Origin: Stropharia rugosoannulata
Taxonomy: Eukaryota > Basidiomycota > Agaricomycetes > Agaricales > Strophariaceae
Assembly (NCBI GenBank): GCA_028532985.1
Contig: JANCIK010000011.1
Span: forward strand, 2,170,001-2,234,000
Length of the DNA: 64,000 nucleotides
Direction of reading: 5' to 3'
Positions 1 to 10,743 of this stretch are shown here, piece by piece. The notes under the pieces are model-generated. The model had not been told where the DNA came from. It saw only the letters and a list, made by a program, of their open reading frames with translations, and searched no databases. The stretch's first letter is position 1; every line of letters begins with the position of its first letter. The translations under genes were made by a program, and so were the position numbers.

Positions 1-1107
1 GAATAGCTCCCCATTTTGAATGAAAAGGTTGTCATTAGAGTTTGTAGTCATCTGGAACTCGCCATTCCCGAAGCCACCGAGTTCGACATCCACATTCCAT
101 GTGCCAGAGTCAAGAGATGAGCCACTGAATTCCTCATCGAGTACCAAACATAGCGAGTTCGGATCCAAGAGAGGAACAGATTGGATTCCAGTAAAGCAAA
201 GCAAAGCAGCACCAGCCAGGCCGGCGACGATACAAAGGAGTGTGATGAAGTAGGAAAGCCTTGTGCGTGGCGGACGAGAGGTCATCCATGGTTTATCAGC
301 CTTGGTCAGAGGTGTAGCAAGACGGGTAGAAGGAAGCGGTGTGCGCGTTTTGAGCGAAGACATTACAGCCGGTGTGCCCATGGGGAGAGCGGTGGTGCTC
401 GCGAAGGGTGATACCATCGGTGGTAGGCTGTACGAAGGCGGAGCCCATATTGATGAAGGACGAGAAGCGGGAGATAGGAATGGAGCTCGGAAAGAATGCG
501 TCGATGAATTACGCGGCAAGGAATTTGGATCCGTGGCCGCGACTGGCAGCATGTTCGCCGCTGCGCTCGACTTGTAAAGACTAGAAGACGATGGTGAGCG
601 AGGAAGAGACGAAGTGCTACCGGCCGCATCTCCCGACGAGTTAGCCATGAAAGGGGCAAAGGGCTTGCGCAAGGGCTCCGTTGGAGGCAGCTGCTCGACT
701 GGAGCGTATTGTGCGTACTCATGGTCCTCCGCTGTGCGGGAAGCCGTGCTCTCCATCGAAGAGCGTCGTCGTGTCGGGATAGGGTCGGGGTTTCCTGGGT
801 ATGCCTGGAATGGGAAAGAGAACGCGGATGGTGGGGGTCGGGTGGAAGAGGTGGGACTGTTGGGCTCTGCATACAACGCGGTGGGTGACCACGAGCCCAA
901 GTCGTTGGCCGGTTCGAACTGTGCATAGTTCGCACTGCGTCTGCGCCGATGAGCACGCGGCGGTGGCTGCGTTGCGGGGGAATCCGAGTCTGATGCGGGA
1001 TCCAGCGAAGAGACGTCCACAGATGAACCGGACGACGACCGCGGGTTCTCGTCGAGGAAGGATGGCCGTGGCGGGGCGAGCGACGGCGAGCGGCGTGGGT
1101 AGGCCAT
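1..1107 (-). CDS. KRE6: KRE6/SKN1-like GH16 beta-glucan synthesis protein, partial (C-terminus beyond window start)
   Basis: This is probably a type II membrane protein of the secretory pathway, needed for beta-1,6-glucan assembly in the cell wall; that role comes from the yeast KRE6/SKN1 family. Reading down from the ATG at 1107, about 265 residues of Ser/Pro-rich low-complexity cytosolic tail are followed by a basic stretch (RPPRTRLSYF) and one hydrophobic segment at about residues 284-308. The start of a GH16 fold follows (LDEEFSGSSLDSGTWNVDV, then GGFGNGEFQM, residues about 325-360). The 369 visible codons are one open exon. I chose the ATG at 1107 because a TATAAAGG (1199-1206 on this strand) lies about 95 nt upstream, with a pyrimidine-rich leader between. 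An in-frame ATG at 1332 would add about 75 residues and overlap the divergent promoter. The catalytic residues lie outside the window. The gene is divergent from the glycosyltransferase at 1383. Confidence 0.82.
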   Translation of the reverse strand, partial: MAYPRRSPSLAPPRPSFLDENPRSSSGSSVDVSSLDPASDSDSPATQPPPRAHRRRRSANYAQFEPANDLGSWSPTALYAEPNSPTSSTRPPPSAFSFPFQAYPGNPDPIPTRRRSSMESTASRTAEDHEYAQYAPVEQLPPTEPLRKPFAPFMANSSGDAAGSTSSLPRSPSSSSLYKSSAAANMLPVAATDPNSLPRNSSTHSFRAPFLSPASRPSSIWAPPSYSLPPMVSPFASTTALPMGTPAVMSSLKTRTPLPSTRLATPLTKADKPWMTSRPPRTRLSYFITLLCIVAGLAGAALLCFTGIQSVPLLDPNSLCLVLDEEFSGSSLDSGTWNVDVELGGFGNGEFQMTTNSNDNLFIQNGELF

Positions 1108-1198
1108 TGGCTGCGACGGTGAGAACGGCGGGGACGACGGGGACAAAATGGTGGTCGGAAGGAAAGATTCGGAGAGATTGTGGTCGTGTATTTGTTGA

Positions 1199-1206
1199 CC
1201 TTTATA
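1199..1206 (-). promoter_or_regulatory. TATA box of the KRE6-like gene within a bidirectional promoter
   Basis: TATAAAGG on the minus strand lies about 92 nt before the chosen ATG at 1107, inside the 275-bp gap that separates the two divergent wall genes. Placement is by motif and spacing only. Confidence 0.45.
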
Positions 1207-1382
1207 GAAATCATTATCGCGCACGGTGGAGGAGGTGAAGCAACACGATTTCCTGATTGGGATGCGTGCCTCAACGTCATCTGCGGGACCCCGGATACCG
1301 GCCCGATTCGCAGATCTCATCGGGGACGGCATTTGCTTTTGAGGGAACCAGGACGAAGGCAGCAGCAGCCCCACCCCCCACC

Positions 1383-4300
1383 ATGGATTACGACCGCAAC
1401 GACGCCCTCCTCCACTGGCTCTTCCGCCAGACCAGCTCGGACGCGTGGTTCCGTCCAGAGGAGAATATCTCGTCCGGTGTCGCCCTCCGCATCAGCGACG
1501 GTGAGTATATGCGCCTTTTTTGTAATTATATGCGCTCAAATCAGCGACTTTGCAGCATCGACGACCGCGACGCCAGAGTTCCGAGTGTTCCCCTACGAGA
1601 ATGCCTCGCTCGAGCCGTTTGAGACGGCCGTCGCCGTGCTCAACCCCGTCGTCGCTGTCAAGGTCCGCAGTGCCGCAGTGCACGCAGCGCTGGCAGAAGC
1701 GTGAGTGCAGGCCCTCGTTTTCTTTTTTCCCGCTCTTCTCCACGTCCACGATGCGCACTGCATACCACACCCACGTAATGACGCAGTCATGACCTCAGCG
1801 CTTATTTTTTCCGGGCGCCCACTAAAACCTCCGCGTATAGACGCCGTAGCAACGACAAAATGGTGGTGCGCTTGGTGGTGCAGGTCCCTCCGTAGTCACG
1901 CAGAGTCTACAGTACGGACGGGCCTGGACATGTTTGAACAATTTTGCGATTTGTGTTTGTAAAATCCAGAGATCTCGTACTAACGGCATTTGCATTTTCT
2001 TTTTTTATTCCTCAATGCAACGCGCACTATCACCCTGGCCTAACGCACGCCATGATTTGATCCCACTGTCTTTTCTTATCTTTTAACTTCTCGCGTTATC
2101 GCTGGCATTTCATTTCGTATCTTCGAATCGAACCCGCGATTCACACCCCTCTTGCCCTCAATCTGGCGCTAACAGCGGTCCAGAAGACCGCGCGATCTAT
2201 GTCGACTCGGAGACGCGCATTCAGATTGTAGACACCATGCTCGCGCTCCCGAACGCGGACCGCGAACAGTGCGCTGCCTTTATCGTGCGTGTGTCCAAAA
2301 CACTATTTGACATGTCATACTAAAAATAAATCTGCAGCGCGACGAGCGTGTGATGGTTATCTGGGCGGAAGCACTCGACCGCATCGTGCCGCTGTGTCAA
2401 GATATCGAGGAGCGCCTCATCAAGCTGCTCTGGCGAGCGCGGCCCGCGGCAACGACTCAGTCGCCTTCGCTTGGCCACTCGCACCTATCAGCGTACAGCG
2501 GCAGTGCACAAGGCTCCCTTGCGGACCACGGGTCGAGCGATGCCGCCCACCCCATGTCCCCCAATACCCTAGGCACGTTTAAACGCGGGCTTTACGGAGA
2601 ACAGGGCCGTGGTCTAGAGCCGGAGGAAACAGAGAAACTCAGCGGGAAGGACGAGAAGGCGAAGGCGGCCGAGGGCAAAGCGAAGAGCGTTCAAGGCCGC
2701 TGGACAAGGACGTGGTACGGCAAAAAGGTTCTGAAGCGAGATGCCGTTAGCACACGCGACGACGACGACGTGAGCAAGGAGACCGATTTGGAGGGCCTTG
2801 CTGTTCTGGAGAGCGAAAGAAGACCGATCAAGTTGTACGCTCCACTGTACAATGGTCTAGCTGCAGCACTTGCGCTCGGTGAGGAGTCTTATCTTGAACG
2901 TAGAGTTAAACTAACGCTCTCTACTTCAGTCTTTGTTGGTAATGCCGTACGTACCCTGCTAATCGAGTGGATACTTGACGGGGAGTTCACCCGCTTTGCT
3001 CTAATCGCCGTGGTACCTTTACTTTTCTGCGTCTCACTGGTGCGTTTCTCGGTGCTCCTATCTGTAAAAGTCTAACGTTCCTACCCTCTAGTTCTTCACG
3101 CTGCAAATCGTCCAAAATGTCACGATGATGATAGGTCCCATTGCACACTATCACGAGAACTCGCGTTATTACTCTGCTGTCCGCCCCCGCGCTCCCCGTG
3201 CCCTAGCTGAACGTGCCCTACCTCACATCACCATCCAGATGCCCGTCTACAAGGAAAGCCTCGATGCCGTACTGTGAGTCCCCTTTTACATAACTAATAA
3301 TGCCGTACTGACAAAGCGCCACAGAGCACCATCTATCCGCTCCCTGAAAAAGGCAATGCAGACATACGCGCGCCAGGGCGGTACATCCTCGCTCTTCATC
3401 TGCGATGACGGCCTGCGCATCCTCTCCCCCGAGGCGCGTGACGAGCGACTCGCGTTCTACGCCACCCACAACATTGGCTGGGTTGCCCGCCCGCCGCACG
3501 ACCCGAGCGGCAGCGGCTTCGTGCGCATGGGACGCTTCAAGAAAGCGTCGAACATGAACTACGCCCTGGTATTGTCCCTCAAGATGGAGAAGCACATGGA
3601 AGCTCTCATCGAGGTGCAGCGCGCCGCGCCTTCGGCGCCCAATCGCATGAGCGTCGCAGGCGGCGCGGCAAACAGGGCGGGCGTACCTGAGGCAGGAGAG
3701 TATGGCATTCAGTACCAGAACCGCGACGGCGCAGAGTCGGTCGTGTGGGGCCGTGATGGCGGCGCTGGCGCGACTGGGCTTAGTGACGAGGATCTGGAGG
3801 AACGCGCACTTGGCCTGGCTATCGAGGAGGTGTGGGAGGAGAGCGGCCGCAAGTGGCGCCCGTGGGCGGCAAACGGACGCGCGACACGCGTGGGCGAGAT
3901 CGTGCTCATTGTCGATGCGGACACCGTGGTTCCGGAGGACTGCATGCGCGACGCCGCGCGGGAAATGGCGCTAAGCCCGGAGGTCGCTATCATCCAGCAC
4001 GAAAGTGGTCGGTCTTTGTTCTCGTTCTATATTCGGAATGTGTAGCTAACGGTGTTTGTGTGATGGAACTATGTATGTAGATGTGATGCAGGTTGCGCAT
4101 CACTATTTCGAGAACGGCATCGCGTACTTCACTCGACGGATCAATCGGTGTATCTCTATTTGTGCGTCCTCCGTGCCCCCTTGTCCCTATTCTCCGTGTA
4201 CTAATTCATTGGCACCTATCTCATGCAGCGTGTGCCAACGGCGAGGTTGCACCTTTCATGGGACACAATGCGTTCCTCCGATGGAGCGCAATTCAAGACG

Positions 4301-5721
4301 CGATGTTCACCGACCCCGCTGATGGCAAGCAGAAGATCTGGTCAGAGTCCAACGTGTCTGAAGACTTCGATATGGCCCTCAGGCTGATGCTCAAAGGCTA
4401 CATTGTTCGGTGCGTCTATTCCCTCCTTTCCGGCCAAGTCGGCGATTTCTTGAACTGTTCTGACTTCGCGCTATTGTCCCACACAGGTGGGCGACGTACG
4501 CAAAGGGCGGGTTCAAGGAAGGAGTGTCTCTCAGCCCCGACGATGAGCTCAATAGATGGCAAAAATATGCCTTTGGTTGTAACGAGCTGCTCTTCAACCC
4601 TCTCGTGCAGTGGTGGAGGAGGGGACCCATCACCCGCCAGATACACACTTTCCTCTGGTCGCCCGCTCCCCTGCACTACAAGATCTCGATGATGTCTTGT
4701 ACGTACACTTATCATACGCCTCGTAGTATCACAGGTTAACTGACTACGCCTCGTTATCTCGTTCTATAGACATGTTCTCGTATTGTAAGCCTTGTCTTAC
4801 ACCGGTCTTGTTTTCTCTGTTGCTAATCAACCTTTACCTCCTTCGCGCCGTTTAGACGGCATCGCCGCCTCGATAACGATATCGCTTATCAATTACGTAC
4901 TGCTGGGCTTCCAGTTCCCAGTTGATGGATTCTTCATGCACAGCTTCGAAATCTTCCTCGCCACCACCGTTGTGTTCTGGGGATCGGGAACGTTTGGCTA
5001 TACTTTATTGGAATACCGTCTTGGCCACAAGAAACTGGTGCGCACTCATTCCCCATCTGATTGATAATAGGGGACTTGTGCTAACAATGATTCGTGCAGT
5101 TCTATGCTTTCTTCGAGAACCTGATCTGGATTCCATTCTTGTAATATCATCTCCTCTTCTCACGTTTCCAGGGGCCCATACTAATCATTGTTTTTTCTTT
5201 GTGATGTAGTTTCTTCTTCTTTGGCGGACTCTCCATCCCAGTGTCCCAGGCAATCCTAGCACATTTGTTCTCATACAATATCCAATGGTCTGCAACAGTG
5301 AAGGAGGTCGAGCGCTCAAATTTCTTTAAAGAGATTCCGAAGATCGTGAAACGGTGCATATCTTTCCTTTTTTAAACCCCTTTTCCGTGTGAGTGCTAAT
5401 GTGGAAATTAGCTTTTGGTTCCCGCTCGGAGCATCTGTTGTGATAATGGCCGGGATGATTATCTGCTCGACTTCGCTCATTCCCTTCGTGTGGCGAGTAG
5501 ATGGCTCCGCATGGGCTGTGATCCTTCCTCTATCGTAGGTGTTCTTCATCCGTGATGCTGGAGCTCTGACCAAACTTTGTCTATCAGGATCGCTGTCGCG
5601 TGCCACATCTTGTACCCTGTACGTGTTTCTAGGTGCTGCGAATACTTTATTATATTACTGACAGCTGCTGCCCGCGCAACAGATCGTGTTAAACCCATGG
5701 CTTATGGTGTTCTCATACTGA
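1383..5721 (+). CDS. Fungal family 2 glycosyltransferase (cell-wall type, multipass membrane), 978 aa
   Basis: This is a processive-type GT2 membrane enzyme. The donor and product cannot be read from sequence; a wall or capsule glycan is the inference. Exons: 1383-1500, 1556-1700, 2176-2284, 2338-2878, 2930-3039, 3092-3273, 3325-4007, 4081-4161, 4229-4409, 4487-4698, 4770-4784, 4856-5037, 5100-5140, 5210-5353, 5412-5534, 5588-5618, 5683-5721 (2937 nt, in frame). Two or three membrane spans precede the catalytic domain (about residues 290-360). The catalytic domain carries MPVYKESL, LIVDADT (about 596-602), SEDFDMAL (about 699-706) and RWQKY (about 740), in place of the chitin-synthase QRRRW. 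Five or six more spans follow (about 785-975). It resembles the fungal GT2 family that includes Zymoseptoria ZtGT2 rather than chitin synthases. Intron 2 is 475 nt, and one exon is only 15 nt. A CACCATGG context supports the start. Confidence 0.85.
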
Positions 5722-8700
5722 CCGCACTCCCCGGATACTGATATTATGAAATCTGCATTGGACACTTACATGCATGGACAATGCATCATTATTTACGCCA
5801 AAACGACGATAACAAGCTACATTACTTACCCTGCTTTGCCTCCTTCATACATACCACCCATCGAATTCACCTACTCATATACGCACTTATCGATCCTCTT
5901 ATTCCCGTTCACGCTTAGAAGGCCATCCCACGCTACTATACCCTTGTCACGGCCGGGATCATCACATTCACTTCTGTTTATTTCTACCCATATTCCCGAC
6001 TCGACTATTTCTCCCATAATTGAAAGTGGGCTTTGTTGAACCCTTATCTTCTCTGATTTTTTAGACTAGGTACTTTGTGCAGTTACCCACCCTCCCACCA
6101 CCCGCTTGCCTGTTTCCGGGCTAGTGGAAATTGAAACGTCCCTACGGCATGCAGCATTTTTAATAATGATAATCTGCATCTATCTATTGACTTCGTCATT
6201 GAGGTTGTCCGACAGGCTAAGCGATGTAGAGCTGCAAGTTATTTTAAACACGCCTGCATGTTGCGGTGAGGACACTGCGCTTAAACGGTTCTGCAGGAAG
6301 CTGTGGTGATCCCCGCTGTCACTGCTCGTGATGGTATGCTCACAGCAGTAGGTCACTTGAGCGTATTCATAGACTGTGTAATCTGGTAGGCTGGGATACG
6401 GGGTAAGCGTGACATTTCTTCCCTGTCGAACATACACAGACAATGGAAGATCCCGTTGCGTATCTGTCTTTTGTTCTCAGACTTTGTTCTATGGAACGAG
6501 GAGATGAACGTCGTATTGCAGTGCTCAGAGCACGAGTGACCCTGGTTGTTCAGTCGAGACACCACGAATCTCTCTCAGATCCATTAATTAATTGGTGATG
6601 GAGGGGGTGGCGGCAGTCTGCGAGTGGGTCTTATGATGACTGCCTACTATGAGCTACTATTACTACAATTTATATCTCGCTGTATGACTTAATTCAAGCA
6701 TACTGAGTAGTATAAGGAAGTAATTACAGCCGAAGACAGTAACTCCAGCTCATTATTATACTTGGGTCCCTCGCCTGCAACCTGCAAGTCGGAGAACAAA
6801 GAACTGCGCGCGCCTCAAGTTCCCAGGGCCCACGCGCCGGAAAGGAGGTTGTGGCGCGCCACCCCGCCACGCGACAACGCCAACGGACAAATCTAAATTT
6901 AGCCTCTGTTTGTTTTCTTTGATTCCATTAGGTAACGAGATCGGGCAGTGCCAGGGGTCCGCGCACGCTCGGTAATCCGCGATGCGCCGTATGTTTTTCT
7001 GATACTCGCCGCTTATTTTTAAAGAGCGAATGTGTAATTTATTTAATGTCTCCTGGCCGACGTCATATGTTGATAATTGAAGGCATCATTCAGCACCACT
7101 GTGTGAAATGGGCGAGAGGCTGCGGGAGGTCTGAGTGGACATGAGAAACGGGGATCGATAAGGGCTTCCTGGGTTGTAATAGGTCTGGCTTATGCCGTGT
7201 CAATGCTGTGTATACGTATGAAGTCTCCAGGGCCGCGTCTTCACGTTCATCTGGGCGTTAACTCGGCTCGAGCAGAGCGTAGCACAGCGCTATCGCGGTG
7301 ATACACAAGTTACCTCACACTCCGCGTCAGTTGCGTCAGCGGGCAGGTCACTTACATATGGTAACTAACGACCAGAGATTTGATTATCGAAACATTTGAT
7401 GGATTTTTTAAAAAGTGACGCAACCCTGAAAATGGAGCGATAAGCCGTTCAGTCAGAGCAAATGCAAGGGCAAACTATATACGCGTCTCGATTTTTCACT
7501 GGTTCTGCAAGTGCAAGTATGTCGCTATGTAGTATTAGTGCATGTCCGTCGGTTATTATTAATCGTCTCAACAAGTCAAAACGCACCTCATAAGCTGGTA
7601 ATATCAAGAGCGCTGTGTAAGGATGTTGTCCTTTTTCCCATGTTTATGCTTAAAGCTAATGGGCGCATAGTCTACGACATTTCAAAAATATTCTGTCTTC
7701 GTTCGTGAGAGAAGCGGTGCGCATTGGAATTTATTAAGTGGCTATGATAGCTGGTGGCTGGAGAGTGTGGGGCACAGAAGACAGCCCGCCTCGCCTTGCA
7801 TACGCAGCGTCCCCACATTTTTCATCGCAGATGTCCCTGTTTTTAATCATAAGGACATAAAGAATTCAAATGCTGCTCCTCTGTCATTTTGGAGCTTTTC
7901 AACATTTTTTTGGACGCAGGGAGCATTATAGAAGCAGAAGGTTGAGAGTGGATTGCAGGATCAAACCCACGCCAGATGATGTGATGTATATGTTTATTTC
8001 TGTTCTTGCCACCGCATTCGGAACAGTTCCCAACTGTTTAAGGCTATATCAACTGAAGTCTGCTCAGTAAAAAATCATATTGGCAGGCTTTCTACGGACG
8101 CTCGCCTGAATACGTACATGGAACTGATTGGCTATTCAGGTCTACAAGGGCTTTCACGAAGAAATACGCCCTGCGTGGCCCAGGGTAATACTGAATATCC
8201 ACATTTGTCAAAATTTCCTCACAGCTTTAAGCTAGGTCAGCCAGTATCATTCGAAAAGCGGCACCGACGCAACCGAGCCCGTGAAGGGGTGCAGATATAG
8301 GTATATTTTCCGTTTATTCTCAGCAAGCAATTTTGTCGGAGCCTGTACAGAGAGATATACAGCAAAACTTAAGTACACCACGAACACACGCAACAAGCAT
8401 TCCTGGTGGTTCATAGCTGCAGGGAGCTACCAGGACTTCGCCACCTTGTCATACCTACCCATTGGCTACAGCGAACGAGCAGTCCAACAAAATCAGTCAG
8501 AAAGGCTTAATAAGTAATCACACTGCCAGAATAATAGACGAGGTCGGAGCCAAAAAGCATTCCCCAGAACATTGTGTAGATGGACCTCGTCACTCTGCTG
8601 GAGGATCAGTAATAGTTAGGACCTCGGTCCCTACACAATGATTGGAAAAAAAGAGGAAGTTCCATCATTTCTATTGATGAAAGGTTCGGATAAGGAGGTA

Positions 8701-8795
8701 GGTGATGGTGAGCCTATTCCCGTTCCTTCCAGGTTTGAAGGAGAGCGCCACAAGTAGTCAATCAACCTTCCGTCCAACCTCCCGGGCCCCTGACC
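5722..8795. other. Gene-poor intergenic region (3.1 kb)
   Basis: Only short, uncorrelated ORFs (at most about 97 codons) are present on either strand, with no recognisable motif. There is no tRNA and no clear terminal repeat. A CCATTAATTAATTGG palindrome lies near 6580, and nested inverted repeats lie at 8537-8640. The two flanking genes converge on this gap, so it should hold the 3' ends of both. Confidence 0.5.
8537..8640. repeat. Nested inverted repeats (possible RNA/cruciform structure)
   Basis: CATTGTGTAG at 8570-8579 is exactly inverted at 8631-8640 (CTACACAATG). GACGAGGTC at 8537-8545 is exactly inverted at 8583-8591. GGACCTCG occurs directly at 8582-8589 and 8619-8626. The cluster sits about 150 nt beyond the RBM18-like stop codon, so it could lie in that 3' UTR. 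Confidence 0.45.
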
Positions 8796-10743
8796 TTATT
8801 CCTCTTGTTTCTTTTCCGTCCCCCCATCTTTGTCTTTCCCCTTTTCCGCTGCCTTATCTTTTTTGATCTTCACCCCAACAAGTTTTTTCGTCCGCAGTCC
8901 ACCCCCCGCACTCCCGCCACTCCCCGTCGTTCCCAGTCCACCCATAAGACTGCTCCCGGAAAACATCGTTGACGTGCTGGGCTTGGCTAGCGAAGATAAA
9001 TTCACGGCTGGTTTACTCGCTGCAGCAGGCTTCACGACACCAGGAATAATTTGTTTTGCTTGCAGTTGCTGAGCAACGAGCCATGGGGGAGCCACGGGCG
9101 CTGGTGCCCCGGGAATCTGTGGAGGGGGCTTGGCGGGAAGGGAGGGATGCAATGGGAGGGTTGAAGGGGGAGGCGGGGGAACGCTTTTATTATGCGTTGT
9201 GGAGAGTGGAGGCACCTGAGTATCACTCATATGCGCTGAATCATTCACCCCGGTTGATGGTGGTGTGACAGGTGCGGGAGATGGCGTAGACGCTACCGGG
9301 CTGATTGTCATTGAGGGAGATGGCGATGCAACACCAGGAGTTGGCGCGCTTTGTTCCATTTGTCGTAGCTTGGCCTCGAGGACTGCAATTTTGTCTTTAG
9401 TTTTCCTTTGTCAACGTAACAGTGTAGCAGGTAAGCATAAGGAAAACTAAAACCACATAATTACCCACCCTTCGTGGCCCCGTGGTCCGAGGACGCTTGT
9501 CTTGAGCATACTCAAAGCAGTAGGACGACCAACATCCATTACCGCCTTTCGTCCCCGTATACCTGTAGGCCCCATGAGAGTACCGTGCTGGTCAAGTGGT
9601 GCTTGGTGAGCGAAAGTAACAACAAGCTTCCGTCCTCGAAGAAGTTTCCCGTGTGCATTCGTCATTGCCTTCATGGCATCCTGTTAAAGTTATGTAAGAG
9701 AAGTTCAAAAGCTATCACTTTAATAAGGAATCGAGAGAGCGTGGGGGCTTGCCCAGCGAAAGGTGAACAGCCAATACTGGGGGAAAGTGAAGCAGAGAAC
9801 GAAGAAGTAGAATGGGGAATACACCGCGCAGAGGCGTTTCCGCATGTCTATATGCTTTATGTAGTTACATATATGCGGAAATAGTAGCATATATGCGTGA
9901 ATATGCACTTGCGCACCCCCGTCCCAGACTAACGCATCATGGAGCCAAAGAGCACATGACTGCACGTATAGTCGGGTATTCCGCAAAATGTGGTGTGTAC
10001 GAAGCGCACAGATGGAGGTCGGAGGGGGACTGGGGGTACTTCATGCGGGACCTCCTGTCAAAGCCCTTCGCAGCAGCGTTTCTCGCAGGGTAATCGAACA
10101 TTCAACCTGATATTCGACAGGTTGTGGCTATATGTGCAGCACGTATATGTTGGAGGCGTGGGGGTACTTCAGGGCACATTACACGCTGCGAACACGCTGC
10201 GGGAAGCCAATGACAGGTCGGAAACAAATATGCAAAGAAAGGGCAGAGTAAGCAATTGGCTCAAATGAAGCAGACAAGTACGGCAAAGATAGGACCATGG
10301 ATAAATGCGCGCGATACACATCGCCACGTAGAAAGTTGTCTTGAGACATAAGAAACTAACACTCACATCGGCAGTAGCGTATTCGACAAAAGCATAGCCC
10401 CGCGGCTTTCCCTTCAATGCACCAGCCTTGTGGAAGAGCCAGTCGAGTTTTGTGGTTTTGCCGAACTTCGAGAACACGTGTAGAAGCGTATACCTATCAA
10501 GGAGAAGAAATTGAATACTCGCGGTAAAGAGGAATCCTAAAGTTCTGATATGTACTCATCCACAGAAGGGTGCAGGTTTCCAATGTAAAGTCGATCTTTC
10601 AATAGAGGCCGCGATTCGGATGGTTGGGATGCTGCTGGGGAATCATCGATATTTGGGTAAAACAGATGGTCATCAAGAACAGCAGGTGAATCCGCAGATG
10701 GGGTGGCGAGGTGATCGAGAGTCAACGCGCTGCTGCTCGCCAT
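8796..10743 (-). CDS. RBM18-like single-RRM RNA-binding protein, 378 aa
   Basis: This is a predicted nuclear or cytosolic RNA-binding protein of the RBM18 family, whose targets are unknown. Exons on the minus strand: 10743-10556, 10493-10367, 9680-9469, 9405-8796 (1137 nt, in frame). One RRM spans about residues 48-135, with RNP2 (RLYIGNL) and RNP1 (KPRGYAFVEY). The WLFHKAGALKGKPRGY block is diagnostic of RBM18 (animal proteins have FLFHKSGALEGQPRGY). The remainder is a Pro/Ser/Thr-rich tail (APAPVAPPWLVAQQ) ending in a Lys/Glu-rich stretch. The ATG at 10743 opens MASSSALTLD; the frame stays open upstream, but that extension looks non-coding. Intron 2 (10366-9681) is 686 nt, about ten times the local norm. 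Confidence 0.88.
9681..10366 (-). other. Unusually long intron 2 of the RBM18-like gene
   Basis: The 686-nt intron is bounded by GTGAGT and AACAG. It contains CATATATGCG-type AT-rich repeats near 9840-9900 and a 13-bp direct repeat, TGGGGGTACTTCA, at 10029-10041 and 10161-10173. No coding exon that preserves the RRM frame is visible inside. An old insertion would explain the length. Confidence 0.5.

Noticed and set aside
363..1280. 305-codon minus-strand open frame overlapping the KRE6-like gene
   Set aside because: It is in another frame of the same strand as the KRE6-like gene. The composition is Arg/His/Pro-rich nonsense with no domain, while the competing frame gives a clear GH16 membrane protein.
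1383..5721. Chitin synthase
   Set aside because: DxD-like and ED motifs are shared GT2 features, but the chitin-synthase QRRRW and EDR signatures are absent (RWQKY instead), and the membrane topology differs.
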